In this document: positions 38,576 through 50,936 of the stretch, in pieces
Numbering within the stretch: position 1 is the stretch's first letter
Layout: each line of letters begins with the position of its first letter
Assembly: GCF_017086445.1 (NCBI RefSeq)
Contig: NZ_CP070968.1
Span: forward strand, 1,922,001-1,986,000
DNA: 64,000 nucleotides
Direction: 5' to 3'
Source: Brevundimonas fontaquae
Lineage (GTDB): Bacteria > Pseudomonadota > Alphaproteobacteria > Caulobacterales > Caulobacteraceae
Translations under genes and position numbers: made by a program
Notes under the pieces: generated by a model
Told to the model about the DNA's origin: nothing
Database searches by the model: none
The model's input: only the letters and a program-made list of their open reading frames with translations

Positions 38576-39826
38576 ATGAGCATGACAGACCTCGACGTTC
38601 AGGAAAGCGAACTCCGACTGATTCCGGGGCTGGACGTGGAAGTCGCCGATACGCTGCGGGCCTTGAAGGCGGCGGCGATGGATGAGCGGCCCCGGCTGGT
38701 GGACACCACAATGCTTTATGCGCCGCGCTCGGGCGGGGTGAAGCGCTATATCCTATCCAAGAAGGCGTGGATCGAGGCCAATCGGCCGGGGGTCAGTCAC
38801 TCGCTGATCGTGCCCGGCGCCCGTCACAAGGCGAGGGCCGACGGCATCGTGCAACTGCGGGCGACCAAGCTGCCGTTCGGCGACGGCTATCGCTGGCCCA
38901 GTTCAGTCAAACGCTGGAGCGCCTGGGTCGCGGCCATGAAGCCGTCGATCATCGAGGCCGGTGACCCTTATACGCCGGGGCAGGGGGCTTTGGAGGCCGG
39001 GCAGCGGGTCGGATGCCCGGTTGTCGGCTTCTGCCACTCCGATCCGGCCGGGCTCGCCGCGTTGCATTTCGGCGAATGGGCCAAGAAGCCGGTGGAGAAG
39101 CGCTGGGCGAAGCTGTTTTCACAGTTTGATCGGGTGGTGTCGCCCAGCCGCTTTATCGCGCGGCGCCTGGAGGAGGCCGGTGTGAACAACATCGTCATTC
39201 GGCCTCTGGGCGTGGAGATCGACACCTTCCGTCCGGAACGTCGTGACCGGCAGTGGCTGCTGAAACAGCTGGGTTTGGGCGACGACGCGCGTCTGCTGTG
39301 CTTCGCCGGTCGTCCGGCCAAGGAAAAGAATGTCGATGTGCTGATCGAGGCGGTCCAGAAGCTGGGCGCGCCCTATCATCTGGTTCTGGTCGGCGCTGGG
39401 GCGGGGATGCCCGAGGAAGATCGCGTCATTTCCATGCCCTATGAAAGCGATCCCAAGGCGGTCGCCAAGATTATCGCCAGCTGCGACGCCTTCGTTCACG
39501 CCAATGATAAAGAACCGTTCGGGCTGATCGTGCTGGAGGCCATGGCCTGCGGTCGCCCCGTGGTCGGGGTCAATGCGGGCGGCGTCGCCGAAACCGTCGA
39601 CGAAAGCGTGGGGCAGCTGGCCGCCAGCGCGGATGCCGACGATTACGCCCAGGCGGTCGAGGCCTTGTTCACGCGTGACATCGAAGCGATCGGCCGGGCG
39701 GCGCGCGAAAAGGCGGTCAGCCAGTTCGCCTGGAACCGCGTCTTCGAAGACCTCTGCGTGGTCTACGGCGAGCTGACGGGTGAAGCGGCGTTCATGAACC
39801 CGGATATTGCATTGCCGCTGCACTGA
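38576..39826 (+). CDS. GT4-family glycosyltransferase
   Basis: Protein of 416 residues with a GT-B fold. The N-terminal half has the GGVKRYILSKKAW loop and the FCHSDPAGL motif. The C-terminal half carries RPLGVEIDTFRPE, LLCFAGRPAKEKNVDVLIEA and the E-x7-E motif region KEPFGLIVLEAMACGRPVVGVNAGGVAE. These are hallmarks of GT4 retaining enzymes. The substrate is not deducible; related proteins act on mannose-type lipids or exopolysaccharides. The start ATG at 38576 follows AGGCGAG. It stands alone, without a polysaccharide cluster. Confidence 0.9.
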   Translation: MSMTDLDVQESELRLIPGLDVEVADTLRALKAAAMDERPRLVDTTMLYAPRSGGVKRYILSKKAWIEANRPGVSHSLIVPGARHKARADGIVQLRATKLPFGDGYRWPSSVKRWSAWVAAMKPSIIEAGDPYTPGQGALEAGQRVGCPVVGFCHSDPAGLAALHFGEWAKKPVEKRWAKLFSQFDRVVSPSRFIARRLEEAGVNNIVIRPLGVEIDTFRPERRDRQWLLKQLGLGDDARLLCFAGRPAKEKNVDVLIEAVQKLGAPYHLVLVGAGAGMPEEDRVISMPYESDPKAVAKIIASCDAFVHANDKEPFGLIVLEAMACGRPVVGVNAGGVAETVDESVGQLAASADADDYAQAVEALFTRDIEAIGRAAREKAVSQFAWNRVFEDLCVVYGELTGEAAFMNPDIALPLH

Positions 39827-39875
39827 GCGGCCAAGGCCACGACGCGTTCGAATGGCGCGTTTCCGAAAACGGGAG

Positions 39876-39917
39876 CGCGCCACTTCTTTTATCGATGTCT
39901 TGAAAAGAAGTGGCGCG
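39876..39917. repeat. Inverted copy of the tRNA-Asp 3' end (copy 1 trailer)
   Basis: CGCGCCACTTCTTTT (39876-39890) pairs perfectly over 15 bases with AAAAGAAGTGGCGCG (39903-39917). The second arm includes the CCA end and discriminator of tRNA-Asp copy 1, so the tRNA trailer folds back onto the acceptor end. Confidence 0.8.
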
Positions 39918-39987
39918 AGTGACGGGGCTCGAACCCGCGACCTCCGGCGTGACAGGCCGGCACTCTAACCAACTGAGCTACACCCGC
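39911..39987 (-). tRNA. tRNA-Asp (anticodon GTC), copy 1
   Basis: 77 bases, CCA encoded. Acceptor GCGGGTG pairs with CACTCGC. The D-loop is AGTTGGTTAGAG, the anticodon loop CTGTCAC gives GTC, and the T-loop is TTCGAAC. Identical to the copy at 40068-40144, which lies upstream in the same orientation. Confidence 0.96.
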
Positions 39988-40040
39988 GTATCAGGTCGAA
40001 ACTTTTGAGCTGTTTCGAAAGCTTTTTGGGAAGGCGGTGT

Positions 40041-40073
40041 GCGCCACTCTTCTATTTCTAGAAAGAGTGGCGC
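40041..40073. repeat. Inverted copy of the tRNA-Asp 3' end (copy 2 trailer)
   Basis: GCGCCACTCTT (40041-40051) pairs perfectly with AAGAGTGGCGC (40063-40073), again including the tRNA CCA. The arms differ from those of copy 1 (CACTCTT versus CACTTCTTTT), yet both are fully paired. Confidence 0.8.
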
Positions 40074-40144
40074 GAGTGACGGGGCTCGAACCCGCGACCT
40101 CCGGCGTGACAGGCCGGCACTCTAACCAACTGAGCTACACCCGC
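40068..40144 (-). tRNA. tRNA-Asp (anticodon GTC), copy 2
   Basis: Same 77-base sequence as copy 1, with CCA encoded. The two genes are 80 bases apart and probably form one transcript read from about 40150 downward. Confidence 0.96.
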
Positions 40145-40240
40145 GTTTCCCGGCCGAAGCGGCTGTGCGCCCCGGCGAGGGGCGTCGTTTAGGCGGGCTG
40201 ACACATCGCGTCAAGCGACCTTTTCGGAGAAACGCGCCCC

Positions 40241-41872
40241 TCAACGCGAAGGGGCTGTGGACGGTGCGACCATCGCCGCCTGGGGCGGGCTGTGCGGGCC
40301 CGCTACGCCGCCGTCGGCAGGCTCATGGGCCGCCACAGCGGGAGGTGGCGGTTCATAATGGACGCCGACGTCCGGCCCCAACGGCAAGTCGAAGGCGACC
40401 CAGGCCGCGACCATGGCCAGACCGGCGACCAGGAAGGCCCCGGCGTAGGGCAGCATGGTCGCCATCAGGGAGCCAAGGCCGAATCGCGGATCCCATCGCT
40501 GGGCGAAGGTCAGGATCAGCGGGAAGTAGCTCATCAACGGCGTGGCGATGTTGGTGACGGAGTCTCCCATGCGATAGGCGGCGGTCGTCATCTCCGGCGA
40601 AATGCCCAGCAACATGAACATCGGCACCACGATGGGCGCCAGGGCCGACCACTTGGCCGAGGCCGAGCCGATGAACAGGTCAAAGAAGCACGAGACGAAG
40701 ACCACGCAGATCAGAAGCAGAGGGGCGGGCAGGGCCAGGGTCTTCAGTCCGGCCGCCGCATTGACCGCCAGGATCGGCCCCAGGCCCGACCAGTTGAACA
40801 TGGCCACGAAGTGGGCGGCGAAGAAGGCCAGCACGATATAGGGCGCCAACTGGGCGATGCCGTCGCGCATCATCGTGACCATGTCGCGGTGCGACTGGAT
40901 CGTGCCGGCTCCCGCGCCATAGGCGCCGCCGGTGACGAAGAATGTGATGGCGAAGAAGGCGACCAGGGACTTGTAGAGTGGATTGAACTTCTGCTCCGGG
41001 TCCACCTCGGGATCGACGAACGGCGAGCCCGGTATGAAGGTCAGCAGGGCCCAGAGCGCGATCATGCCCAGAAGCGCCAGGCCGGCGAACTTCAGGCCGC
41101 GCTTTTCGGCGGCGGTCAGGGGCTGTTTTTCCGAAGCGTTCGGGGCGGCGACGCCCTCTGACGGCTTCCAGACGCCGAGACGCGGCTCGATCACCCGGTC
41201 GGTCAGGAACCAGACGATGGGGGTGAAGACGAAGACGACGCCGACGATGAAGAACCAGTTGCCGGCGATGTTCACGGAATAGGACGGATCGATCAGGCGG
41301 GCGGCCGGCTCGGTGATGCCCAGGATCAAGGCGTCGCTGGCGCCGGGAAACAGGTTGCCGGCGTATCCGCCCGACACGGCGGCGAAGCCTGCGGCCAGAC
41401 CCGCCAGCGGATGGCGGCCCGCTGCGGCGAAGATGACCGCCGCCAGCGGGATGACCACGACATAGGAGGCGTCCGACGCGTGATGGGACACCATGCCGGT
41501 GATCACGACGACGGGCGTCAGTATGGAACGCGGGGCGTTCAGCAGGGCGCCGCGAATGGCGGTGGCGAACATCCCTGTGCGTTCGGCGACCGAAGCGCCA
41601 TAGATGATGGTGATGACGATGCCGAGGGGCGGAAAGTCCGCCAGCGTGCGCGGCATGCCGATGATCAACTGTTCCAGATTCTCGGCCGACAACAGGCTCT
41701 TGGCGACCAGTTGATCGCCGGTGACCGGATTGACGGCCGACCAGCCCAGGCCGGCGCCGACCATGCTGAGCACGATCAGGCCGCCGATCAGCCACAGGAA
41801 CAGGAAGACGGGATCTGGCAGTCGATTGCCGATGCGTTCGACAGCGTTCAGGGCGCGGCTGGCTAGGCTCAT
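40241..41872 (-). CDS. AbgT-family transporter
   Basis: Inner-membrane protein of 543 residues with about 11-13 helices. Family motifs include RIGNRLPDPVFLFLWLIG at the start, GMVSHHASDASYVVVIPLAA, AAVSGGYAGNLFPGASDAL, and the C-terminal SASAKWSALAPIVVPMFMLLG and AYRMGDSVTNIATPLMSYFPL. AbgT proteins take up p-aminobenzoyl-glutamate, and some export sulfonamides by proton antiport (MtrF, YdaH). Which direction applies here is unknown. No abgAB peptidase genes are adjacent. The C-terminus is Pro/His-rich and cytoplasmic. Confidence 0.92.
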   Translation of the reverse strand: MSLASRALNAVERIGNRLPDPVFLFLWLIGGLIVLSMVGAGLGWSAVNPVTGDQLVAKSLLSAENLEQLIIGMPRTLADFPPLGIVITIIYGASVAERTGMFATAIRGALLNAPRSILTPVVVITGMVSHHASDASYVVVIPLAAVIFAAAGRHPLAGLAAGFAAVSGGYAGNLFPGASDALILGITEPAARLIDPSYSVNIAGNWFFIVGVVFVFTPIVWFLTDRVIEPRLGVWKPSEGVAAPNASEKQPLTAAEKRGLKFAGLALLGMIALWALLTFIPGSPFVDPEVDPEQKFNPLYKSLVAFFAITFFVTGGAYGAGAGTIQSHRDMVTMMRDGIAQLAPYIVLAFFAAHFVAMFNWSGLGPILAVNAAAGLKTLALPAPLLLICVVFVSCFFDLFIGSASAKWSALAPIVVPMFMLLGISPEMTTAAYRMGDSVTNIATPLMSYFPLILTFAQRWDPRFGLGSLMATMLPYAGAFLVAGLAMVAAWVAFDLPLGPDVGVHYEPPPPAVAAHEPADGGVAGPHSPPQAAMVAPSTAPSR

Positions 41873-42007
41873 TCGGATGACTTTCGGTTACGCGATCGGC
41901 TCGCCAATAGGCCTTTGCAGCCCGGCGACGCGCAAGCGCCGGCCCTGCGACATATGGCGCGCAAAGTTGCGAGCCGTTCTCAATGAAAAGCCAATGTCCG
42001 CAGGGGT

Positions 42008-42036
42008 TTGAACGGCGACGTTGTTGGGTCTAAGAA
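42008..42036 (+). promoter_or_regulatory. Candidate promoter of the nuo operon
   Basis: TTGAAC (42008-42013), 17-base spacer, TAAGAA (42031-42036), about 40 bases before the nuoA ATG. It fits a housekeeping promoter, but the -10 is weak. Confidence 0.4.
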
Positions 42037-42077
42037 GCGCCGAATCCCGCCTCTCCCCGGCGGACGAGGTTCTTCGA

Positions 42078-42455
42078 ATGAACGCATTTCTTCTAGAATA
42101 TCTGCCCGTGCTGGTGTTCGCCGGCGTCGCGGCCTTCATCGGCATTCTGTTCATCGCGCTGCCGCTGCTGCTGGCGCCGAAGAGCCCCGATAGCGAGAAG
42201 CTGTCGGCCTATGAGTGCGGCTTCAACGCCTTCGACGATGCGCGGATGAAGTTCGACATCCGCTTCTATCTGGTGTCGATCCTGTTCATCATCTTCGATC
42301 TGGAAGTGGCCTTCCTGTTCCCGTGGGCGGTGTCGATGTTCGATCTGTCGCACGCCGGCATGGTGTTCGCCTTCTGGTCGATGATGGTCTTCCTGGGCGT
42401 GCTGACCATCGGCTTCATCTACGAATGGAAGAAGGGAGCCCTGGAATGGGAGTAG
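42078..42455 (+). CDS. nuoA: NADH-quinone oxidoreductase subunit A
   Basis: Membrane subunit of complex I, 125 residues and three helices. The conserved loop [26 protein letters not shown] carries the E/C switch region near the quinone site, followed by [12 protein letters not shown]. The ATG at 42078 fits the family start; the frame extends upstream without homology. It heads a 14-gene nuo operon with overlapping reading frames and ends ten bases inside nuoB. Confidence 0.97.
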   Translation: MNAFLLEYLPVLVFAGVAAFIGILFIALPLLLAPKSPDSEKLSAYECGFNAFDDARMKFDIRFYLVSILFIIFDLEVAFLFPWAVSMFDLSHAGMVFAFWSMMVFLGVLTIGFIYEWKKGALEWE

Positions 42456-43054
42456 TCGCCGCTTCCAAGCCCGCCGGCCTGTTGTCTGCATCCGGCGCGC
42501 CGCTGGTTCCGGCCGGCGCCGCCGCGCGCTCGACCGTCGAGGGCTATGATCCCAAGGTCCACGACAAGTTCTTCGAGGCCGTGAACATGGAGCTGGGCGA
42601 GCGCGGCTATCTGGTCGCCGCCGCCGACGACGTCATCAACTGGGCGCGCACCGGCTCGCTGATGTGGATGACCTTCGGCCTGGCCTGCTGTGCGGTCGAG
42701 ATGATCCAGATGTCGATGCCGCGCTTCGACGTCGAACGCTTCGGCATGGCGCCGCGCGCCAGCCCGCGTCAGTCGGACCTGATGATCGTCGCTGGCACCC
42801 TGACCAACAAGATGGCTCCGGCCATCCGTAAGGTATACGATCAGATGCCCGACCCGCGCTACGTCGTGTCGATGGGCAGCTGCGCCAACGGCGGCGGCTA
42901 CTACCACTATAGTTACAGCGTCGTGCGCGGTTGCGACCGCGTCGTGCCGGTGGACGTCTATGTGCCCGGCTGCCCGCCGACGGCGGAGGCGCTGCTTTAC
43001 GGCCTGCTGCAACTGCAGAAGAAGATCCGTCGCACGGGGACCATCGACCGATGA
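42446..43054 (+). CDS. nuoB: NADH-quinone oxidoreductase subunit B
   Basis: Peripheral-arm subunit of 202 residues that holds cluster N2, the last Fe-S centre before quinone. The ligands are visible in GLACCAVEM (adjacent cysteines), [12 protein letters not shown] and [11 protein letters not shown]. The N-terminus has an extra ~35 residues rich in Ala/Pro. The start ATG overlaps the nuoA end. Confidence 0.97.
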   Translation: MGVVAASKPAGLLSASGAPLVPAGAAARSTVEGYDPKVHDKFFEAVNMELGERGYLVAAADDVINWARTGSLMWMTFGLACCAVEMIQMSMPRFDVERFGMAPRASPRQSDLMIVAGTLTNKMAPAIRKVYDQMPDPRYVVSMGSCANGGGYYHYSYSVVRGCDRVVPVDVYVPGCPPTAEALLYGLLQLQKKIRRTGTIDR

Positions 43055-43680
43055 CCTCTCTGGCTGTTCAAGCGCAACACGAATCCGCTCTGACGCCGCT
43101 GGGCGCCGAGATGGTCGGCGCCCTGGGCGTCGAGGCCCAGGTGGCCTTCGGCGAGCTGACGCTGGTCGCCCCGCGCGAGCGGATCGTCGAGGTGCTGACG
43201 GCGCTGCGCGATCAGTTCGGTTTCCAGCAGCTGCTCGACCTGTGCGGCGTGGACTATCCGGATCGCAAGGAGCGGTTCGAGGTGGTCTATCACCTGCTGT
43301 CGATGACGCGGAACGCGCGATTGCGCGTCAAGGTCTCGACCGATGAGACCCAGCCGGTGCCGTCAGTCATCTCGGCCTATCCGGCCGCCAACTGGTTCGA
43401 GCGTGAAGCCTACGACATGTACGGCATGCTGTTCTCGGGCCACCCGGACATGCGTCGCCTGCTGACGGACTATGGCTTCGAAGGCCATCCGCTGCGCAAG
43501 GACTTCCCGATGACGGGCTATGTCGAGGTCCGCTACGACGAAGAACAGCGCCGCGTGGTCTATGAACCGGTCAAGTTGACCCAAGAGTTCCGCACGTTCG
43601 ACTTCCTGTCGCCCTGGGAGGGCGCCGAATACCCCGCGCCGGTCCTGCCTGGCGACGAGAAGGCGGGAGGCCAGGCCTAA
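43051..43680 (+). CDS. nuoC: NADH-quinone oxidoreductase subunit C
   Basis: 30-kDa subunit of the peripheral arm, 209 residues. Motifs: [24 protein letters not shown], the signature [41 protein letters not shown] (read here in short pieces) and the [13 protein letters not shown] end. It is separate from nuoD, unlike the fused NuoCD of E. coli. The start overlaps nuoB by four bases, and the stop overlaps the nuoD start by one. Confidence 0.97.
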   Translation: MTSLAVQAQHESALTPLGAEMVGALGVEAQVAFGELTLVAPRERIVEVLTALRDQFGFQQLLDLCGVDYPDRKERFEVVYHLLSMTRNARLRVKVSTDETQPVPSVISAYPAANWFEREAYDMYGMLFSGHPDMRRLLTDYGFEGHPLRKDFPMTGYVEVRYDEEQRRVVYEPVKLTQEFRTFDFLSPWEGAEYPAPVLPGDEKAGGQA

Positions 43681-44945
43681 TGGCTGACGGAAACCCCACC
43701 CTGCCGCCGCTGGGCGTCGATGTGTTCGAGGACGACCTCGACACCCGCACCGCCCATGCGCGCGAAATGGAAGACCGCAAGTTCACAATCAACTTCGGTC
43801 CGCAACACCCGGCCGCGCACGGCGTGCTGCGCCTGGTGCTGGAGCTGGACGGCGAGATCGTCGAGCGCGTTGATCCGCACATCGGCCTGCTGCACCGCGG
43901 CACCGAAAAGCTGATGGAGGCGCGCACCTACCTTCAGAACGTGCCGTATCTGGACCGGTTGGACTACGTCTCGCCGATGAACCAGGAGCACGCCTTCTGC
44001 CTGGCCATCGAGAAGCTGCTTGGCATCGAGGTTCCGTATCGGGCGCAGCTGATCCGCGTCCTGTATTCGGAAATCGGCCGCATCCTGTCGCACATGCTGA
44101 ACGTGACGACCCAGGCCATGGACGTCGGCGCCCTGACGCCGCCGCTCTGGGGCTTTGAGGAACGCGAAAAGCTGATGGTGTTCTACGAGCGCGCCTGCGG
44201 CGCCCGTCTGCACGCCAACTACTTCCGTCCCGGCGGCGTCCACCAGGACCTGCCGATGGATCTGATCGACGACATCGGCCGCTGGTGCCACGAGTTCCCG
44301 CCGGCGCTGAAGGACATCGAAAGCCTGGTCACCGAGAATCGCATCTTCAAGCAACGCAACGTCGACATCGGCGTGGTGTCCAAGCAGCAGGCCCTGGAAT
44401 GGGGCTTTACCGGCGTGATGCTGCGCGGCTCCAACATCGCCTGGGACCTGCGCAAGTCGCAGCCCTATGAGTGCTATGCCGAGCTCGACTTCGACGTGGT
44501 CGTCGGCAAGAACGGCGACTGCTGGGACCGCTATCTGGTGCGCATCGAGGAGATGAAGCAGTCGGTGCGGATCATGGAGCAGTGCATCCACAAGCTGCGC
44601 AACTGCCCCGGCGAGCCGGTGATGGTCGAGGACAACAAGATCGTCCCGCCGCGCCGTGGCGAGATGAAGCGCTCGATGGAATCGCTGATCCACCACTTCA
44701 AGCTCTATACCGAGGGCTTCAAGACGCCTGAGGGCGAAGTCTACGCCTCGGTCGAGGCGCCCAAGGGCGAGTTCGGCATATATCTGGTGTCGGACGGCAC
44801 CAACAAACCCTATCGCGTGAAGATCTCGGCGCCGGGCTTCCGCTCGCTCCAGGCGATGGACTGGATGAACCGCGGCCACCAGCTGGCCGACGTGTCCGCC
44901 ATCCTGGGCTCGCTCGACATCGTTTTCGGAGAAGTGGACCGATGA
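43680..44945 (+). CDS. nuoD: NADH-quinone oxidoreductase subunit D
   Basis: 49-kDa subunit of 421 residues that lines the quinone cavity together with NuoB. Conserved parts include [14 protein letters not shown] (quinone-binding His), HRGTEKLME, and the C-terminal [14 protein letters not shown] and [10 protein letters not shown]. It belongs to the Fe-hydrogenase large-subunit fold but has lost the metal-binding cysteines. Start overlaps nuoC, and the end overlaps nuoE. Confidence 0.98.
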   Translation: MADGNPTLPPLGVDVFEDDLDTRTAHAREMEDRKFTINFGPQHPAAHGVLRLVLELDGEIVERVDPHIGLLHRGTEKLMEARTYLQNVPYLDRLDYVSPMNQEHAFCLAIEKLLGIEVPYRAQLIRVLYSEIGRILSHMLNVTTQAMDVGALTPPLWGFEEREKLMVFYERACGARLHANYFRPGGVHQDLPMDLIDDIGRWCHEFPPALKDIESLVTENRIFKQRNVDIGVVSKQQALEWGFTGVMLRGSNIAWDLRKSQPYECYAELDFDVVVGKNGDCWDRYLVRIEEMKQSVRIMEQCIHKLRNCPGEPVMVEDNKIVPPRRGEMKRSMESLIHHFKLYTEGFKTPEGEVYASVEAPKGEFGIYLVSDGTNKPYRVKISAPGFRSLQAMDWMNRGHQLADVSAILGSLDIVFGEVDR

Positions 44946-45619
44946 GCGTTCGTCGTCTCGCCAAGGAACAGCCCGCCTCGTTCGCTTTTACGGTCGACAC
45001 GACGGCCAAGGCCGAGTGGTGGATCAAGAAATACCCGGAAAGCCGTCGCCAGTCGGCGGTGATCCCGATCCTGTGGCTGGTGCAGAAGCAGGAAGGTTGG
45101 GTGTCCGAACCCGCCATCCGCGCCATCGCCGAACTGCTGGACATGGCTTACATCCGGGTGCTGGAGGTCGCGACCTTCTACACCATGTTCATGCTGGAGC
45201 CGGTCGGCAAGACGGCGCTGATCCAGGTGTGCGGCACCACGCCGTGCATGCTGCGCGGCGCCAATGAGCTGATGCGCGTCTGCAAGGAGAAGATTGGTCC
45301 CAAGGATCATCTGTCCGCCGACGGTCGCTTCACCTGGCAGGAAGTCGAGTGCCTGGGCGCCTGCTCCAACGCGCCGATGGCCCAGATCAACGACTACTAT
45401 TTCGAGGATCTGACGCCCGAGACGATCGGCCAGATCATCGACGACTTCGCCGCCGGCAAGACGCCCGAGCCGGGCTCCTACATCGGTCGCACCAATGCGG
45501 CGCCGGAAGGCGGGCCAAAGACCCTGCTCGACGCGACGCTGTATGACGGCTCGGCCGCCAAGCCGATCAATAAGCTGCCGAACAGCGACCCCGCGCCGGT
45601 CGAGAAGGCGCCGGCCTGA
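44942..45619 (+). CDS. nuoE: NADH-quinone oxidoreductase subunit E
   Basis: 24-kDa subunit of 225 residues with the [2Fe-2S] cluster N1a. The ligands are in [13 protein letters not shown] and [13 protein letters not shown]-terminal helices ([15 protein letters not shown]) match the family. The C-terminal ~50 residues are a Pro/Ala/Lys-rich extension typical of alphaproteobacterial and mitochondrial relatives. Its stop is at the start of a small membrane protein gene. Confidence 0.97.
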   Translation: MSVRRLAKEQPASFAFTVDTTAKAEWWIKKYPESRRQSAVIPILWLVQKQEGWVSEPAIRAIAELLDMAYIRVLEVATFYTMFMLEPVGKTALIQVCGTTPCMLRGANELMRVCKEKIGPKDHLSADGRFTWQEVECLGACSNAPMAQINDYYFEDLTPETIGQIIDDFAAGKTPEPGSYIGRTNAAPEGGPKTLLDATLYDGSAAKPINKLPNSDPAPVEKAPA

Positions 45620-45882
45620 TGTCGCCGCCGGATCTGAACACCGAGGAGGGCCGCGCAGCCTACCGCAAGGAACTGCGCAACGTCGGTCGTCCGCTGCGCG
45701 CGGGCGGCCTGGCCATGGTCGTCGGCGCGGCCGTTCTGATCCTGATCTCGCGTCAGGGCGCAGTCGGACCGTGGGCGGTCAATCTCTCCTACTTCATGCT
45801 GGCGGCGGGCTGGGTGATGGTCATCGCGGCCATCTGGATGCGCACGCGCCACCACAAGCGCCGTCTGGCGGAAGGACTCTGA
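45619..45882 (+). CDS. Small two-helix membrane protein within the nuo operon
   Basis: Protein of 87 residues: a charged N-terminus ([13 protein letters not shown]), two hydrophobic segments (about 29-45 and 55-73) and a basic end ([13 protein letters not shown]). It starts on the last base of the nuoE stop, so it is coupled to complex I genes. I recognise no domain. It could be an accessory or assembly subunit specific to this lineage (inference). Confidence 0.75.
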   Translation: MSPPDLNTEEGRAAYRKELRNVGRPLRAGGLAMVVGAAVLILISRQGAVGPWAVNLSYFMLAAGWVMVIAAIWMRTRHHKRRLAEGL

Positions 45883-45887
45883 GGGCC

Positions 45888-47201
45888 ATGGTCGGCATTC
45901 TCGAAGACAAGGATCGCATCTTCACCAACCTGTACGGCTTCCACGACTGGACGCTGGACGGGGCGAAGAACCGCGGCGCCTGGAACGCCACCAAGGACAT
46001 GCTGGACCTTGGCCGCGACTGGATCATCAACAACGTCAAGGCCTCGGGTCTGCGTGGCCGCGGCGGCGCGGGCTTCTCGACCGGCCTGAAGTGGTCGTTC
46101 ATGCCCAAGGAAGTGAAGGATCGTCCTCACTACCTGGTCATCAACGCCGACGAATCCGAGCCCGCGACCTGCAAGGACCGCGAGATCATGCGCCATGATC
46201 CGCACCTGCTGATCGAAGGCGCGCTGATCGCCAGCTTCGCGATGCAGGCCCACGCCTGCTACATCTATCTGCGCGGCGAATACGTGCTGGAACGCGAGCG
46301 GATGGAAGCCGCCGTCAAGCAGGCCTATGACGCCAAGCTGATCGGTGACGGCAACGTCCACGGCTGGGACTTCCACGTCTATATCCACCACGGCGCGGGC
46401 GCATACATCTGCGGTGAAGAGACGGCCCTGCTGGAATCGCTGGAAGGCAAGAAGGGTCAACCGCGTCTTAAGCCGCCGTTCCCGGCCGGTGCGGGCCTGT
46501 ATGGCTGCCCGACCACGGTGAACAACGTCGAGTCGATCGCCGTCGTCGGAACGATCCTGCGTCGCGGCGCCGACTGGTTCGCCAGTTTCGGCCGTCCGAA
46601 CAACACCGGCACCAAGCTGATGTCGCTGTCTGGCCACGTGAACACGCCCTGCGTGGTCGAGGAGGCCATGTCGATCCCGCTGCGTCAGCTGATCGAGGAT
46701 CACGGCGGCGGCGTGCGTGGCGGCTGGAGCAATCTGAAGGCCATCATCCCCGGCGGCGCGTCCTGCCCGGTCATCACGCGCGAACAGGCCGAGACGGTCC
46801 TGATGGACTTCGATTCCATGCGCGAGGTTCGCTCTTCGCTGGGCACCGCCGGCGTGACGGTGATGGACGAGTCGACCGATATCGTGAAGGCGATCGCCCG
46901 CATCAGCTACTTCTTCAAGCATGAGAGCTGCGGCCAGTGCACGCCGTGCCGCGAAGGCACCGGCTGGATGTGGCGCGTGCTGGAGCGGATGGCCGTGGGC
47001 GAGGCCGATCCGTCGGAAATCGACCTGCTGCTGGACGTCGCCGGCCAGGTCGAGGGCCACACCATCTGCGCCCTGGGCGACGCGGCCGCCTGGCCGGTTC
47101 AGGGGTTGATCCGTCACTTCCGTCACGAGATCGAAGAGCGGATCGCCAACTATCGCAGCCGCCGCGCGAACTTCGCCGGCCACGCGATCGCGGCGGAGTA
47201 G
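45888..47201 (+). CDS. nuoF: NADH-quinone oxidoreductase subunit F
   Basis: 51-kDa subunit of 437 residues that oxidises NADH with FMN. The FMN/NADH site is seen in [16 protein letters not shown] and [15 protein letters not shown], the dinucleotide region [23 protein letters not shown] is intact, and the N3 cluster ligands are in [12 protein letters not shown] with a fourth Cys in HTICALGD. The start ATG at 45888 has the family beginning. A lipoprotein gene separates it from nuoG. Confidence 0.98.
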   Translation: MVGILEDKDRIFTNLYGFHDWTLDGAKNRGAWNATKDMLDLGRDWIINNVKASGLRGRGGAGFSTGLKWSFMPKEVKDRPHYLVINADESEPATCKDREIMRHDPHLLIEGALIASFAMQAHACYIYLRGEYVLERERMEAAVKQAYDAKLIGDGNVHGWDFHVYIHHGAGAYICGEETALLESLEGKKGQPRLKPPFPAGAGLYGCPTTVNNVESIAVVGTILRRGADWFASFGRPNNTGTKLMSLSGHVNTPCVVEEAMSIPLRQLIEDHGGGVRGGWSNLKAIIPGGASCPVITREQAETVLMDFDSMREVRSSLGTAGVTVMDESTDIVKAIARISYFFKHESCGQCTPCREGTGWMWRVLERMAVGEADPSEIDLLLDVAGQVEGHTICALGDAAAWPVQGLIRHFRHEIEERIANYRSRRANFAGHAIAAE

Positions 47202-47203
47202 AA

Positions 47204-47592
47204 ATGCGCCTCGCCGTCGCCCTGTTGCTGACGCTTCCGATCCTCGCCGCTTGCGGCGAGGGGGAAAAGGCTGCGCCTGAAGCGTCGACCGCGCCCGCGA
47301 CGGCGGCTCCTGCTGAAGTCGCGCCTGTCGCGACGGCGGCGGCTCCGGCGAACCTCGAAGCGGCCTGCCGCGACGTGGTGAACCGCATGTATGGCCAGGA
47401 AGGCGACGCCGTCGTCTTCACCGCCACCGGCGAACGCACGGCCCAGGTGTCGTGGCGCGCGCCGGTCGATGGCGGCAGGCTGGAATTCGAATGCCGGGCG
47501 GAAGCCGACGGTGCGGGCCTGTTCCGCGACGGTCAGCGGATGTCCGTGGATGTACAAATGGCGGCTCCCGCCGCCAAGCAAGAGGCCCGCTG

Positions 47593-47593
<1 letters not shown>
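47204..47593 (+). CDS. Small lipoprotein between nuoF and nuoG
   Basis: Protein of 129 residues with a lipoprotein signal (RLAVALLLTLPILAAC, lipobox LAAC, Cys17). An Ala/Pro/Thr-rich linker (about 25-50) is followed by a small domain with two more Cys (EAACRDVVNRMYG and LEFECRAEAD) likely to form a disulfide in the periplasm. No family recognised. It starts two bases after nuoF and its stop overlaps the nuoG start, so it is translated with complex I. The absence of an Asp at +2 suggests outer-membrane sorting (inference). Confidence 0.75.
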
Positions 47594-49638
<2,045 letters not shown>

Positions 49639-49641
49639 GCC

Positions 49642-50715
49642 ATGGACCCCGTTTCCTTCTGGGCCACCCCTCTGGGCTGGACGCTGATCACGGTCGGCCA
49701 GGTCCTGCTGATCACGGTCGGCGTGCTGATCGCCGTCGCCTTCCTGCTGCTGGCCGACCGCAAGGTCTGGGCCGGGGTGCAGATGCGCAAGGGTCCGAAC
49801 GTCGTCGGTCCCTTCGGCCTGCTTCAATCCTTCGCGGACATGATCAAGTTCGTGCTGAAGGAGGTCGTGATCCCGGCCGGCGCGGACAAGGCGGTCTTCA
49901 TCATCGCCCCGATCATCACCGTCATCCTGGCCTTCATGGCCTGGGCGGTCATTCCGTTCGCGCCCGGCTGGGTGGTGTCGGACCTGAACGTCGGCATCCT
50001 GTACATCTTCGCCGTGTCGTCGCTGGGCGTTTACGGCATCATCATGGGCGGTTGGGCTTCGAACTCGAAGTATCCGTTCCTGGGCTCGCTGCGTTCGGCG
50101 GCGCAGATGGTGTCCTATGAAGTCTCGCTGGGCCTGATCATCATCAATGTGATCCTGCTGGCCGGCACCATGAACCTGTCGGCCATCGTCGACAGCCAGA
50201 AGGGCATGTTCTGGAACTGGTATGGCTTCGGCGGCGGCGCCGACACCTGGCCGCTGGTGGTGATCCTGTTCCCGATGTCGATCATCTTCTTCATCTCGGC
50301 CCTGGCCGAGACCAACCGCCCGCCGTTCGACCTGCCCGAGGCCGAGTCCGAACTGGTCGCCGGTTATCAGGTCGAATACAGCTCGACGCCGTATCTGCTG
50401 TTCATGATGGGCGAATACGTCAACATCGTCTTCATGTCGGCGATGATCAGCCTGCTGTTCTTCGGCGGCTGGAACCCCGGCGTGCCGCAGGCCTGGATGG
50501 ACAGTCTGCCGGCCTGGATCGCCTATACGATCTACCTGCTGACCTTCATGGCCAAGACGGTCTTCTGGTTCATCATGATCTCGATGGTGAAGGCCTTCGT
50601 GCCGCGCTATCGCTATGACCAGCTGATGCGCCTGGGCTGGAAGATCTTCCTGCCGACGTCGTTGGTCGCGGTTGTGATCGTATCGGCCTGGCGCGTCTTC
50701 GTGGTGGGGTCGTGA
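49642..50715 (+). CDS. nuoH: NADH-quinone oxidoreductase subunit H
   Basis: Membrane subunit of 357 residues with about eight or nine helices, joining peripheral and membrane arms and forming the quinone entry. Family motifs: [57 protein letters not shown], and [28 protein letters not shown]. It begins three bases after nuoG. Its stop overlaps the start of a short lipoprotein gene. Confidence 0.98.
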   Translation: MDPVSFWATPLGWTLITVGQVLLITVGVLIAVAFLLLADRKVWAGVQMRKGPNVVGPFGLLQSFADMIKFVLKEVVIPAGADKAVFIIAPIITVILAFMAWAVIPFAPGWVVSDLNVGILYIFAVSSLGVYGIIMGGWASNSKYPFLGSLRSAAQMVSYEVSLGLIIINVILLAGTMNLSAIVDSQKGMFWNWYGFGGGADTWPLVVILFPMSIIFFISALAETNRPPFDLPEAESELVAGYQVEYSSTPYLLFMMGEYVNIVFMSAMISLLFFGGWNPGVPQAWMDSLPAWIAYTIYLLTFMAKTVFWFIMISMVKAFVPRYRYDQLMRLGWKIFLPTSLVAVVIVSAWRVFVVGS

Positions 50716-50936
50716 TGAACAAGCGTCATCTCGTGCCAGGCTTGGTCGCCCTGTCCACACTGGGCGCCTGTGCGCCCGGCAAGATCTGGCCGGCTGAACG
50801 TCAGCCCTCGGCGGATGAACGCGCTATCGAGCGTCGCCATGACGACGAACGCCTTCGCCTGTGCCGGATGATGAGCCCGGACGATCCCCACTTTGAGTCG
50901 AACGACTGCAAGAACCGCATACGGGTGGCGCGATGA
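50715..50936 (+). CDS. Small lipoprotein after nuoH
   Basis: Protein of 73 residues. The leader NKRHLVPGLVALSTLGAC has a lipobox (LGAC, Cys19). The mature part is short, charged and helix-prone (SADERAIERRHDDERLRLC) with two further Cys. No family recognised. It starts on the nuoH stop and ends overlapping the next small lipoprotein, so both are part of the complex I transcript. Confidence 0.65.
   Translation: MNKRHLVPGLVALSTLGACAPGKIWPAERQPSADERAIERRHDDERLRLCRMMSPDDPHFESNDCKNRIRVAR

Noticed and set aside
39909..40144. Tandem tRNA-Asp copies as an assembly duplication
   Set aside because: The flanking and trailer sequences differ between the copies while each keeps its own matched hairpin, so these are two genuine loci.
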